Assembly (NCBI RefSeq): GCF_019635155.1
Contig: NZ_JAHBZY010000003.1
Location: forward strand, 62,001 to 126,000
Origin: Nitrosomonas sp.
GTDB taxonomy: Bacteria; Pseudomonadota; Gammaproteobacteria; Burkholderiales; Nitrosomonadaceae
Direction of reading: 5' to 3'
DNA: 64,000 nucleotides
Shown: positions 17,807 to 26,060 of the stretch, in pieces
How the letters are laid out: each line of letters opens with the position of its first letter
How positions within the stretch are numbered: position 1 is the stretch's first letter
Position numbers and translations under genes: made by a program
Notes under the pieces: model-generated
Seen by the model: only the letters and a program-made list of their open reading frames with translations
What the model was told of the DNA's origin: nothing
The model's database searches: none

Positions 17807-19336
17807 ATGATTAAAAAATTTTTTTCTCAAACTGCAATTAAGGTATTGATCTTAACTATCCTTTCGGCAGGAATCAGCCTCAATGCGCATGGACATGATG
17901 GCGAGGATGATTCCGGGGCTACATCTGTACCTGGTCTTCCGGCTTGTCAAATACTTTCAGCCGCGCGATTATTCGACGGTATCAACTTTCCCGAAGATAA
18001 CAAAGCTGTTCTCATCGAAGGTAATAAGATTAAGCAGGTTGGTACCCTGGCGGAATTAAGCAGTTCATGCGCCAATCAATTGGATTTGGGTGATTCGACG
18101 ATACTACCGGGATTTATTGAATCGCATGCGCATATTACATTTCAAAATGTAAATAAAGACACAGTGCTGAAGCATGGCATTACAACGGTACAAGACACAG
18201 GCGGTCCTTTGATGGCGGTCGAAGGAGGGCAAGGCACTTTGCGATTGCTGAGCGTCGGCCCGATTATTCAGGCGGTCGGAGGTTATCCGTTGAACATATT
18301 CGGCGGTGGTGATGGCGGTTTGGATCAAATTGGGATTCATGTGGCTTCCGTGGCCGAAGCCGAGCAAGTCGTCACCGATCTTGTCACCGGAGGAGCGACT
18401 GCCATTAAGGTCGCACTGGAACCGGGAGGTGAAAGCGGCGCGCCATGGATGCAACCGCATGATGGTCCGGTACCGGCTACCCCTTGGCCAATGATATCGC
18501 AAGACATCGCGAATGCCATTGTGGCTAAAGCACATGCATTGGGCAAACGTGTTCTCGTGCATGTCGGTGAGAATACCGGCTTTGAGCGAGCGCTTAATGC
18601 CGGGGTGGATGAATTCGCACATATTCCTTGTGCCGAGATTAGCGAAGATCTGCTGCAACGAGCTGTAGACCAGGGAGTGACCTTTGTTACGACGATCGAT
18701 ACCCTGGCTTCCTGCGTCGATACCGCTACTGGTAAAGGTATTCATTCCAATACGATGAGTTTGGCTAGCAAGGGCGCTAAATTTATCTATGGATCGGAAA
18801 TTGGACACGATAACGTTCCGTGGGGAATTAACGGCGAGGAGCTCCATGCGATGTTGCACTTAACCAGTGGAGAATCAATCGATTTTACCGATGTGGTAAA
18901 TGTCATTAAAGCAGCAACTTCAAAAGCCGGCGAGCACCTGGGATTGGCTCCGTTGGGAACCTTAACGCCCGATGCTCCGGCGGATGTAATTGCGGTAAAA
19001 GGCAATCCATTTGAAAAGTTCAAGATCCTGGAATATCCGGATTTAGTTCTGTCTGGCGGACGCACAATTGTCAATAATTATATCAGTGAGTTATCTGAGG
19101 AAAAGATCAACTGTTTCTTTAATTGGGCGGAAGGCAAATATTCCGAAGCTCTGGCACCGGCAGGCGCAGCCACTCAAATTTCAGGTATTTACAGTTATCG
19201 TTACTATTCGGGCACGAAAGCCTATCTGGGCGTTTCCTCGGCAGACTATCATCTGTATTACATGCATGAAGAAGATGGCGAATTGCATGATCAAGGCTTA
19301 TTGGTGAATTGGTTGCCGGTGTCTGAGTGTAATTAG
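17807..19336 (+). CDS. Secreted amidohydrolase, paralogue of the upstream gene
   Basis: 509 residues from ATG 17807, where a normal signal peptide begins (hydrophobic core then L-N-A-H-G). A TTG at 17720 in frame would bury this signal and is less likely. It shares the upstream enzyme's order of motifs: F-I-E-S-H-A-H, A-I-K-V-A-L-E-P-G-G-E, V-L-V-H-V, E-F-A-H-I-P and Y-G-S-E-I-G-H. It lacks the histidine insert but has about 80 extra C-terminal residues of unknown fold. The pair probably arose by tandem duplication. It may be co-transcribed with the PEP-CTERM gene 156 bp downstream. Confidence 0.85.
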   Translation: MIKKFFSQTAIKVLILTILSAGISLNAHGHDGEDDSGATSVPGLPACQILSAARLFDGINFPEDNKAVLIEGNKIKQVGTLAELSSSCANQLDLGDSTILPGFIESHAHITFQNVNKDTVLKHGITTVQDTGGPLMAVEGGQGTLRLLSVGPIIQAVGGYPLNIFGGGDGGLDQIGIHVASVAEAEQVVTDLVTGGATAIKVALEPGGESGAPWMQPHDGPVPATPWPMISQDIANAIVAKAHALGKRVLVHVGENTGFERALNAGVDEFAHIPCAEISEDLLQRAVDQGVTFVTTIDTLASCVDTATGKGIHSNTMSLASKGAKFIYGSEIGHDNVPWGINGEELHAMLHLTSGESIDFTDVVNVIKAATSKAGEHLGLAPLGTLTPDAPADVIAVKGNPFEKFKILEYPDLVLSGGRTIVNNYISELSEEKINCFFNWAEGKYSEALAPAGAATQISGIYSYRYYSGTKAYLGVSSADYHLYYMHEEDGELHDQGLLVNWLPVSECN

Positions 19337-19492
19337 TAAACAAGGGAATGCTGAGCGATTCTTTACGTGGTACGCGCTCCCTCGAATATCGGATTGATAA
19401 ATCTTGATCGCTGTGTTTCGTGCAGTTTCATAGCATCTTATCGCGTATCCGGATTCCTCAGCCTTCCTTAAATATAAATTAGAGGAATTAGC

Positions 19493-20305
19493 ATGATGTT
19501 AAAACAAATGCGTTGGATTGGTACTACCATATTGGCGTTCGGTTTTATTACCGTACCGGCTCAAGCAGCCGGCTCGCTGGTCATCGGCAGCACGCTGCAT
19601 AAACTCGCAGAAGGCACCACCTTTGATGTCTGGAAATTTAAAATACTGGGTACCGGTACATTTACCGTCGATGTCGCCGCGTATGAAGCCTCACAAAACA
19701 ACGTGACCACTCCAGGTTATTTCACGAGCGATATCAACGGTGATGGGGAGTTGACCTGGCTTGACGCCGATACCTATTTTTATCACGATACCGGCGCTAT
19801 TAAAACGACCGATGCTATTTTCCGCTGTGACGACGTCGAGAATAATTGCGGCGGTACTACCGGTGCCAGCAATTATTTCAACGGTTATACACCCGAAACC
19901 AGTCCCTTGACGCGTACCACCCACCTACTGAGTGAAGCATCCGTCGACGGTTCGGTGCATTTCCGCCGTGATCCCTGGTATGACGTAACCGTTAACACGC
20001 CGGGTGATTATCAATTTCTGATTGCCGATTTCCGCCTGGATCCTGCCGAAGCTGTCGCAGGTATTAATGCCGGTGACAATTTTTCGGCTCCTACCGGTTT
20101 TGTCAGTCCGATTCTGGATCATGCCGATTATCGCGTTACCTTTAGTTCGTCTGATATGTATATCAGTATTTCCGGTGATACGATTACGATGACGCCCGTT
20201 CCGGAACCCGAAACTTGGGTAATGTTGCTGGCCGGTTTGGGTATTCTCGGCTGGCGAATGAACGAGCAAATCCGCGAGAAACTCGGCGCGACATTTGCCG
20301 GATAA
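19493..20305 (+). CDS. PEP-CTERM sorting-domain protein with EF-hand-like loop
   Basis: 270 residues with a signal peptide ending in V-P-A-Q-A-A-G and a C-terminal V-P-E-P-E-T-W motif, followed by a hydrophobic helix and a basic tail with W-R-M. This is the PEP-CTERM signal for processing by exosortase EpsH/XrtA and export to the cell surface, usually with exopolysaccharide. Residues 80-91 (D-I-N-G-D-G-E-L-T-W-L-D) form a canonical EF-hand/dockerin-type calcium loop. AGAGGA precedes ATG. No exosortase gene lies in this window. The mature function is unknown. Confidence 0.88.
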   Translation: MMLKQMRWIGTTILAFGFITVPAQAAGSLVIGSTLHKLAEGTTFDVWKFKILGTGTFTVDVAAYEASQNNVTTPGYFTSDINGDGELTWLDADTYFYHDTGAIKTTDAIFRCDDVENNCGGTTGASNYFNGYTPETSPLTRTTHLLSEASVDGSVHFRRDPWYDVTVNTPGDYQFLIADFRLDPAEAVAGINAGDNFSAPTGFVSPILDHADYRVTFSSSDMYISISGDTITMTPVPEPETWVMLLAGLGILGWRMNEQIREKLGATFAG

Positions 20306-20309
20306 GTTA

Positions 20310-20340
20310 TTAAGCAGAGACTAAAGGAGTCGCTGCTTAA
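20310..20340 (+). terminator. Hairpin after PEP-CTERM gene
   Basis: A 13-bp stem with one mismatch (20310-20322 with 20328-20340, loop AAAGG) begins five bases after the stop. There is no T-run, so it is a transcript-end or stabilising hairpin rather than a textbook terminator. Confidence 0.5.
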
Positions 20341-20408
20341 TTCGCAGAAAGTATCGCATCTTTCAGGTTACCGGAATTTCGTTCAAACAAAGCAAAGTAC
20401 TTTCTGAA

Positions 20409-20444
20409 AACAACAACGGCATCCATTTGGATGCCGTTGTTGTT
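20409..20444. terminator. Bidirectional hairpin between convergent genes
   Basis: A perfect 16-bp stem (AACAACAACGGCATCC at 20409-20424, complement at 20429-20444) with an ATTT loop sits just past the stop of the minus-strand porin. On the minus strand the stem is followed by TTTTCAGAAAG, consistent with intrinsic termination. Confidence 0.7.
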
Positions 20445-20458
20445 TCGTGCAAAGATTC

Positions 20459-22159
20459 TTAGAAACGAATGTTGTATTGAACGTAGAACAAATCCGGATT
20501 GGCGCCTGGCCGTTGCCGGTCGAGGAAGGTACCGCTCCAAAGTTTCGAATATCCCACCAAAACATCCTGGTGACGGCTGACGTGCAGATTGAGACGGAAA
20601 TCCAATTCGTCGCCGACATGACTGCCGGATTGACCGGTCACATCCCGTAGTGTTGCCAGACCGGCTGCGTTATACAGATAGTCACGCTTATTCGCTAAGT
20701 AAAAGCGATGATATTGCGTAATGAATGTGATCCATGGCATCGGGTGCATGGTAAATTGCGCGTTAAAATCATGAATGTTCTGGCGTCCGACCCGATCCAG
20801 GTAGCCCATGTAGTAATGACCGAACGGAAACAGTTGGTTGAAGGTATTGCTGCGGCCATCGGTATGACTACTATCACCGGATGCAAAATCATAGCGGATC
20901 CAACCTTGTGGATTCATCGGTAACGGAAAGCGGTAACCGACACCCGTAGCGGTTGCAAACGCGGATACATCCAGTCCCGAACGGCGTCCAAACTGGTACA
21001 TACCTTCAATTTCGTATAACAAATTATCAAAATTACCGACTAAACGTCCGCCGATCGTATGGGTGTCGGCATTTGCGCCTAGAATGTTTCCTGCCAGTAC
21101 GTTGGCTGCGGAAATGTTACGGTCGTTGATTAAACTCAAGAAATAAAGATCAATTGCGTGCCCGGGTTTAGGTTTGTTGGTCGCCCATAAACCGAAGAAG
21201 TTTTGTTGCGTATCCCAATTGTCAACATTGCTTTTTTCGGTAATCATCGGACGAACCCAGAACGCATCCAAATCCCATTGCGGATTGCGCCAGAAAAATT
21301 TAACGCCCTGGAAAGTGCGGCGGGTATTTACCCAATCCAGTGTTGAGATCAGCCGTTGTGAGCCATACATTAATTCTTGCCGGCCAACACGCGCATACAC
21401 CGGACCGTTATTGACGGAAGCCAATTTGATGTCAGTGAACATGTTCAGGAAGTCAGCGTGATTACGGTCAGTAGGAAGCGGCGGCAATTCGGAACTGAAA
21501 GCTCGTGCATCCAATAACTCTGCGAACAACCGGACTCGGTCGCGGTACCATAAATCCGCATGAAAACGAGTGCGCAGCAGATGAAAATCATTATTGAGAT
21601 CGGCTGCATTCAAGCGGCTATCGGTTTCATGGGTATAGCGATACCAGAAGCTGCCGCCGAATGATAGCAACCAATCGTTACTTAACTTGATTCTTTTGAC
21701 CGGATCAAAAAAGTCCTTTTCATGATCCGGGGTGTCCAAATAGCGAAAATCGATGTCATAAGAAGGAGTTGTTAATAACGCGAAAGGAGCATAAGGCGCT
21801 ACAGGCGGTTTTTCGCGCTTGTTACCCGTTGCCATGTCCCATAGGGAGTAATAGCCCGGACCTGCGGGGGGCAACATAAATAACCCGGGGCGCGATGGCA
21901 CAGTAACCGGAGGTACTTTCGACATATCGAAAGCACCGTCAGCAGGTTTTTCTGCGGTAGTGCTCGAAGTCGCAGGTGCCGCGCCGGGAGTTGCGCTCGC
22001 AGGCGCCGGACTGGTTGCATGGACTGGGAAAGTCAAACACGCAGCGACCGCAACGATTAAACCGGTGTTTAGTATTCGATGCTGTATGTTTTTTATCCAA
22101 TGCATTTCGGTTTCAACAGGAGAGGCTGTTAAAACCGATAAAATGCGACATGAACTCAT
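20459..22159 (-). CDS. Outer-membrane porin, alginate-export family
   Basis: 566 residues from the ATG at 22159, chosen because AGGAG lies seven bases before it; the frame stays open to 22210. A signal peptide is followed by a low-complexity Ala/Pro/Ser/Thr stretch, then a barrel domain with alternating strands: W-L-L-S-F-G-G-S-F-W-Y-R-Y, Y-A-R-V-G-R-Q-E-L-M-Y-G-S-Q-R and the terminal Q-Y-N-I-R-F. These are typical of the alginate_exp family, whose members also transport small compounds. A perfect FNR-type box and a -10-like TATATA lie upstream, so expression is probably tied to oxygen or NO. Solute unknown. Confidence 0.82.
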   Translation of the reverse strand: MSSCRILSVLTASPVETEMHWIKNIQHRILNTGLIVAVAACLTFPVHATSPAPASATPGAAPATSSTTAEKPADGAFDMSKVPPVTVPSRPGLFMLPPAGPGYYSLWDMATGNKREKPPVAPYAPFALLTTPSYDIDFRYLDTPDHEKDFFDPVKRIKLSNDWLLSFGGSFWYRYTHETDSRLNAADLNNDFHLLRTRFHADLWYRDRVRLFAELLDARAFSSELPPLPTDRNHADFLNMFTDIKLASVNNGPVYARVGRQELMYGSQRLISTLDWVNTRRTFQGVKFFWRNPQWDLDAFWVRPMITEKSNVDNWDTQQNFFGLWATNKPKPGHAIDLYFLSLINDRNISAANVLAGNILGANADTHTIGGRLVGNFDNLLYEIEGMYQFGRRSGLDVSAFATATGVGYRFPLPMNPQGWIRYDFASGDSSHTDGRSNTFNQLFPFGHYYMGYLDRVGRQNIHDFNAQFTMHPMPWITFITQYHRFYLANKRDYLYNAAGLATLRDVTGQSGSHVGDELDFRLNLHVSRHQDVLVGYSKLWSGTFLDRQRPGANPDLFYVQYNIRF

Positions 22160-22344
22160 AACAAAACTCCTATTATTTAGATTAGGGTGATATTGCGGCA
22201 TATGTAACATTTCTCCGGTATCATGTTGTTTTTTAAAAAAATATCGATGTATTATAAATGATAACTTTCTGATGTATGGGCAAGGAATAGCTATTTTATG
22301 GGCGTTAATTGTGCTATTTCAAAAGAAAATGAAACAGTTCTGTA

Positions 22345-22386
22345 TATATATCAACTACATAAAATATCAGTCTTGATCGAGATCAA
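22345..22386 (-). promoter_or_regulatory. FNR/CRP-family promoter before the porin gene
   Basis: TTGATCGAGATCAA at 22373-22386 is a perfect TTGAT-N4-ATCAA box. On the minus strand TATATA (22350 to 22345) follows 22 bases after it, the spacing expected for a class II activated promoter with the box near -41.5. The implied start is about 180 bases before the ATG at 22159. The rest of the 306-bp gap (22160-22465) shows nothing else. Confidence 0.6.
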
Positions 22387-22465
22387 GAAAACATAAACTG
22401 TTGTAAATAAGTTACAAACTCTTTATTCAGTGGAAGATTGTTGTACGAGGGAGATTCTTCTGGAT

Positions 22466-23326
22466 TTATGGATTGGGTCTAACAGTTACACCCAGTGCGC
22501 CGATTCTTTCTTCAAAGTCTTGAAACCAGGTTGATTCGACGGGGGTGAGTCTGGATGCTTCGGGTTGCAGTGAGGGTCTGGCGAGGCCATATAACAAAAC
22601 GCCTTGGATGAGTATGTGATTGTCGAGCAATTGCCGCATGAACGTCAGGTAACTTGATACCTCCGCTTCCGTCGGCGGCATGCCGTCGATTTGGAAAACA
22701 CAAGTCTGCAACCAAGTAGGGCAATGTGCCGTCGCGATACGAAGATGCTCTTGAATTTTCTTTAAACTCATAGAAGTATGATTGATGCGCTGTCTTTCTT
22801 TGGCCGATGCGCGGTCGAATTTAAACCAAACTTCGCCATTAATCTCAGCCATTCGTCGTAAACCGGTTTGTACGTTAGCACGGTGAATTAAGCTGCCATT
22901 GGTGATGAGCACTGTTTTCAGATCAACCGGTAACGCAAAGTCTTTTTTGATATGGCCGATGAGTTCGATGATTCGGTCAAATTCTCTGGCGCTGGTCGGC
23001 TCGCCGTTTCCGGATAATGCGATATCGCTGATTTTTCTGACTTCCGGGGGTACATGGCGATCCATAAAATCGCCATGGATCAAATCACTCAGAAATAAAC
23101 GCAACTCGGCTTCAAATTTTTCCAAGTCGATAGACGGCGCTGTGCCTCGCTTCAGATCGGGAACCTGGCAATAGACACAACGCCAGTTGCAAGCGTTATT
23201 GGGGTTCAGGTTAATGCCGATCGAAACACCACCGGCGCGCCGTGAAATAACCGGGTATACATAAGTCAACCCGGCGCTATCGCGACTATGGTCAGTGGTA
23301 TTCAATAGTTTAGAAGTTGTTTGCAA
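22466..23326 (-). CDS. Radical SAM protein
   Basis: 286 residues with the [4Fe-4S]/SAM motif C46-x3-C50-x2-C53 (A-C-N-W-R-C-V-Y-C-Q) and a G-N-G-E-P-T-x-A segment for SAM binding. It belongs to the COG0731-like group of Fe-S oxidoreductases, whose substrates are mostly undefined. The only plausible start is TTG at 23326 with GGAA ten bases before it. It is divergent from a QueD-like gene with about 42 bp between starts. QueE is a different, smaller radical SAM enzyme, so I do not assign queuosine synthesis here. Confidence 0.82.
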   Translation of the reverse strand: MQTTSKLLNTTDHSRDSAGLTYVYPVISRRAGGVSIGINLNPNNACNWRCVYCQVPDLKRGTAPSIDLEKFEAELRLFLSDLIHGDFMDRHVPPEVRKISDIALSGNGEPTSAREFDRIIELIGHIKKDFALPVDLKTVLITNGSLIHRANVQTGLRRMAEINGEVWFKFDRASAKERQRINHTSMSLKKIQEHLRIATAHCPTWLQTCVFQIDGMPPTEAEVSSYLTFMRQLLDNHILIQGVLLYGLARPSLQPEASRLTPVESTWFQDFEERIGALGVTVRPNP

Positions 23327-23368
23327 TGTTACAATTCCGCATATTCATATTGCGAAAAAAATGGACGA

Positions 23369-23818
23369 ATGTTAATCACACGGCGGTTGGAATTTGATGC
23401 AGGTCACCGGATTTCTACACATAACAGTCAATGCCGACACCTGCATGGACACCGCTACCGCATGGAGATTACACTCTCCGGCGATATTATCGCTGACAAA
23501 GGCGTGGCGCAGCAAGGCATGGTGATGGATTTTTCCGAAGTAAAACAAATTGCGAAATCGGTGTTAGTCGATCATTGGGACCATGCTTTTCTGGTTTATT
23601 CTCGTGATACCAAAGTGCTGCAGTTTTTGCAATCAATCGAAGATCATAAAACGGTGGTGTTGGATGCGCAACCAACCGCGGAAAATCTGGCATTAATCGC
23701 TTTCGAAATTTTAGACGGAGCGTACCGCGACAAATATGGCAACCATTTGCAACTCGAACAAGTCCGCTTATATGAAACGCCTAATTGCTGGGCCGATGCC
23801 GTACGTGGCAAACGCTGA
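23369..23818 (+). CDS. queD: 6-pyruvoyl-tetrahydropterin synthase/QueD family protein
   Basis: 149 residues from ATG 23369; the frame is open upstream but homology starts at M-L-I-T-R-R. Zinc ligands H13, H26 and H28 (F-D-A-G-H-R and L-H-G-H-R-Y) and Cys22 are present, and W-D-H-A-F-L lies in the middle. QueD makes 6-carboxy-tetrahydropterin from dihydroneopterin triphosphate for the 7-deazaguanine pathway; eukaryotic-type PTPS is the alternative. Size and the C-x3-H-G-H pattern favour QueD. It is 29 bp upstream of tatD on the same strand. Confidence 0.82.
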   Translation: MLITRRLEFDAGHRISTHNSQCRHLHGHRYRMEITLSGDIIADKGVAQQGMVMDFSEVKQIAKSVLVDHWDHAFLVYSRDTKVLQFLQSIEDHKTVVLDAQPTAENLALIAFEILDGAYRDKYGNHLQLEQVRLYETPNCWADAVRGKR

Positions 23819-23847
23819 TTTTAAAAATATAATGATTTCTGAAAATT

Positions 23848-24630
23848 ATGTTTATTGACTCGCATTGTCATCTCGATTTCCCGGATCTTGCCAAAGATCT
23901 GGACGCCTTATTACAGAATATGCAACACAACCAAGTTACCCATGCACTGTGTGTCAGTGTCAATTTGCCGGATTTCCCGCGTGTGCGGACTCTGGCGGAA
24001 ACCCATGTCAATTTGTTTGCTTCGGTGGGTGTGCATCCTGATTATGAAGATCAAATCGAACCACAAGCCGATGAGCTGGCTGATTTAGCCAGGCACCCGA
24101 AAGTAATCGCGATCGGGGAAACAGGGTTGGATTATTTTCGTTTGCAAGGCGATCTGGAATGGCAGCGCGAGCGCTTTCGCCAACATATCCGGGCGGCCCG
24201 TAAAATCAATAAACCTTTGATCATTCATACGCGCTCGGCGGCTGCCGATACGTTACGCATTATGCAAGAGGAAGGCGCGGATCAAGTGGGTGGAGTGATG
24301 CATTGTTTTACAGAAAGTTGGGAAGTCGCGCAGCAAGCCATTGCAATGAATTTTTTCATATCATTTTCCGGGATTGTAACTTTCAAAAATGCCGTTGCAT
24401 TGAAAGAAGTTGCTAAGAATATTCCATTGGATAGAATGCTGATTGAAACCGATTCACCTTATCTTGCACCGGTGCCTTTCCGCGGCAAGCAAAACCAACC
24501 GGCTTTCGTCCGGCATGTGGCGGAAGAAATTGCGCGGATACGAGCGGTAAGCGTTGAAGAGATTGCGAATGCGACGACTGACAATTTTTTTAACTTATTT
24601 AAACTTTCCAAACATGGCATACCCAATTAA
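23848..24630 (+). CDS. TatD family metal-dependent hydrolase
   Basis: 260 residues. The metal-binding motifs of the TatD/YcfH family are present: D-S-H-C-H-L-D at the start, G-E-T-G-L-D-Y, K-P-L-I-I-H-T-R, V-M-H-C-F and E-T-D-S-P-Y-L. These proteins are cytosolic DNases or related hydrolases. It precedes an ankyrin gene whose likely ATG overlaps its last 17 bases, indicating a common transcript. In many Proteobacteria this enzyme follows holB/pilZ; here it follows queD. Confidence 0.92.
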   Translation: MFIDSHCHLDFPDLAKDLDALLQNMQHNQVTHALCVSVNLPDFPRVRTLAETHVNLFASVGVHPDYEDQIEPQADELADLARHPKVIAIGETGLDYFRLQGDLEWQRERFRQHIRAARKINKPLIIHTRSAAADTLRIMQEEGADQVGGVMHCFTESWEVAQQAIAMNFFISFSGIVTFKNAVALKEVAKNIPLDRMLIETDSPYLAPVPFRGKQNQPAFVRHVAEEIARIRAVSVEEIANATTDNFFNLFKLSKHGIPN

Positions 24631-25267
24631 TTTACAGACAATCTTACGATTCGCTGCAGTACTGTTTATTTTGCTATCGAACAATGTATCCGCCGGAATT
24701 CAAGAAGATTTTATATGGGCGGTGGAAAGGGGGAATTTATCCGAAGTTTCCCGGTTACTGGAAAAGGGCGCCAATCCGAACCTTCCAAACAAGGAAGGCT
24801 ATACGCCGTTAATGATCGCGGCGCAGGAAAAGAATTTTAAAATGGCTGAATTATTGATCGAGGTGGGAACGCAACTGGATCTGCGCAATCATTTTGGCGA
24901 GACTGCAATTATGCTGGCAAGCTATCAAGGTCTTACGGAAATGGTTAAATTGCTGTATATCAGAGGCGCTGAAATTAATCATGGCGGTTGGAACCCATTG
25001 ATTTATGCTGCTTCCGGAGGTCATTTGGATACCATGCGGGTGCTGCTGGGCGGTGGCGCCGATATTAATGCCACTTCGGATAATGGATCGACGGCTTTGA
25101 TGATGGCTGTCAGGGGCAATCATTTAAAGGCGGTTTCTTTTCTGCTCAGTCATGGCGCGGATCCCAAAATAACCAATGAGCAGGGCGATAATGCATTGAG
25201 CTGGGCGGAAAAGCGCGAACATGCCGAGATTGCCAACTTTCTCAGAAACTATGGAAACTCCAAATAA
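24614..25267 (+). CDS. Secreted ankyrin-repeat protein
   Basis: 217 residues from ATG 24614, overlapping the end of tatD; an earlier start at 24554 would lie inside tatD. A signal peptide (F-A-A-V-L-F-I-L-L-S-N-N-V-S-A) is followed by about five ankyrin repeats (N-K-E-G-Y-T-P-L-M-I-A-A, F-G-E-T-A-I-M-L-A, W-N-P-L-I-Y-A-A, N-G-S-T-A-L-M-M-A, Q-G-D-N-A-L-S-W-A). Periplasmic ankyrin proteins are protein-binding; some accompany catalases. No specific partner is evident here. Confidence 0.85.
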   Translation: MAYPINLQTILRFAAVLFILLSNNVSAGIQEDFIWAVERGNLSEVSRLLEKGANPNLPNKEGYTPLMIAAQEKNFKMAELLIEVGTQLDLRNHFGETAIMLASYQGLTEMVKLLYIRGAEINHGGWNPLIYAASGGHLDTMRVLLGGGADINATSDNGSTALMMAVRGNHLKAVSFLLSHGADPKITNEQGDNALSWAEKREHAEIANFLRNYGNSK

Positions 25268-25295
25268 TCGTTTACATTAATTTGATACGTTGATC

Positions 25296-26039
25296 ATGCG
25301 GCCGTTACTCGGAAAAGTTGCGATTGTAACCGGTTCTTCGCGGGGAATTGGCGCGGAAATTGCCTTAACGCTGGCAAAAGCGGGGGCAACCGTGGTGATC
25401 AATTATGCGAAAGATAAGCTGGCCGCTGAGGAAATCCGTACCGCCATTATTGAAGCTACCGGCAGTGAGTGTATCGCCATCCGAGCCGATGTCAGCAATC
25501 CTGATGACGTAAAACAGCTTTTTGATCAAACCATCGAGCATTTCCAGCAGATCGATATCCTGATCAATAATGCCGGTATTCTGTTGTTCAAGGAAATCTC
25601 GGAAATTCATAACGATGAATTCGATCGCATTATCGACATTAATCTCAAAAGCGTTTTTTATACTTTGCGTGAAGCTACCGAAAAACTCGCGAATCATGGG
25701 CGGGTCGTTACCATTTCCAGTACTGTAACGCGGCTGATGTTGCCGAAGTATGGCGTATATGCGGCGACCAAAGCTGCGGTGGAACAGTTGACTCGCATTT
25801 TTGCGCGTGAAATGGGTAAACGTGGCATCACTGCCAATTCGGTTTTACCGGGTCCGGTCGATACCGAATTATTCAGGACAGGAAAAACCGCTGTGGATAT
25901 CGAACGCATGGCGGCGATGGCGGCATTGGGACGGATTGGAGAAAGCGGTGACATCGCGCAAGTTGTTTTATTTTTGGCGAGCGATGAGGCGCGTTGGATG
26001 ACGGGGCAGAGTATCGGTGTCAATGGCGGTATTATTTAA
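25296..26039 (+). CDS. Short-chain dehydrogenase/reductase
   Basis: 247 residues from ATG 25296; a TTG at 25290 is also in frame. It is a classical SDR: NAD(P) loop G-S-S-R-G-I-G, N-N-A-G, Ser in I-S-S-T-V-T, and Y-A-A-T-K with Tyr and Lys of the active site. The end (T-G-Q-S-I-G-V-N-G-G) is that of FabG-like enzymes. Substrate unknown. It lies 21 bp before alanine dehydrogenase, so the two may share a transcript. Confidence 0.88.
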   Translation: MRPLLGKVAIVTGSSRGIGAEIALTLAKAGATVVINYAKDKLAAEEIRTAIIEATGSECIAIRADVSNPDDVKQLFDQTIEHFQQIDILINNAGILLFKEISEIHNDEFDRIIDINLKSVFYTLREATEKLANHGRVVTISSTVTRLMLPKYGVYAATKAAVEQLTRIFAREMGKRGITANSVLPGPVDTELFRTGKTAVDIERMAAMAALGRIGESGDIAQVVLFLASDEARWMTGQSIGVNGGII

Positions 26040-26060
26040 CGGATAGCAGGGGAGAGACGG

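Noticed and set aside
18104-18859. 251-residue open frame on the minus strand inside the second amidohydrolase
   Set aside because: Entirely opposite a well-supported gene with clear motifs; its translation is compositionally odd and has no recognisable domain.
22466-23818. Radical SAM plus QueD as a queuosine (QueE-QueD) pair
   Set aside because: The radical SAM protein is larger than QueE and has a different sequence type; adjacency alone is not enough.
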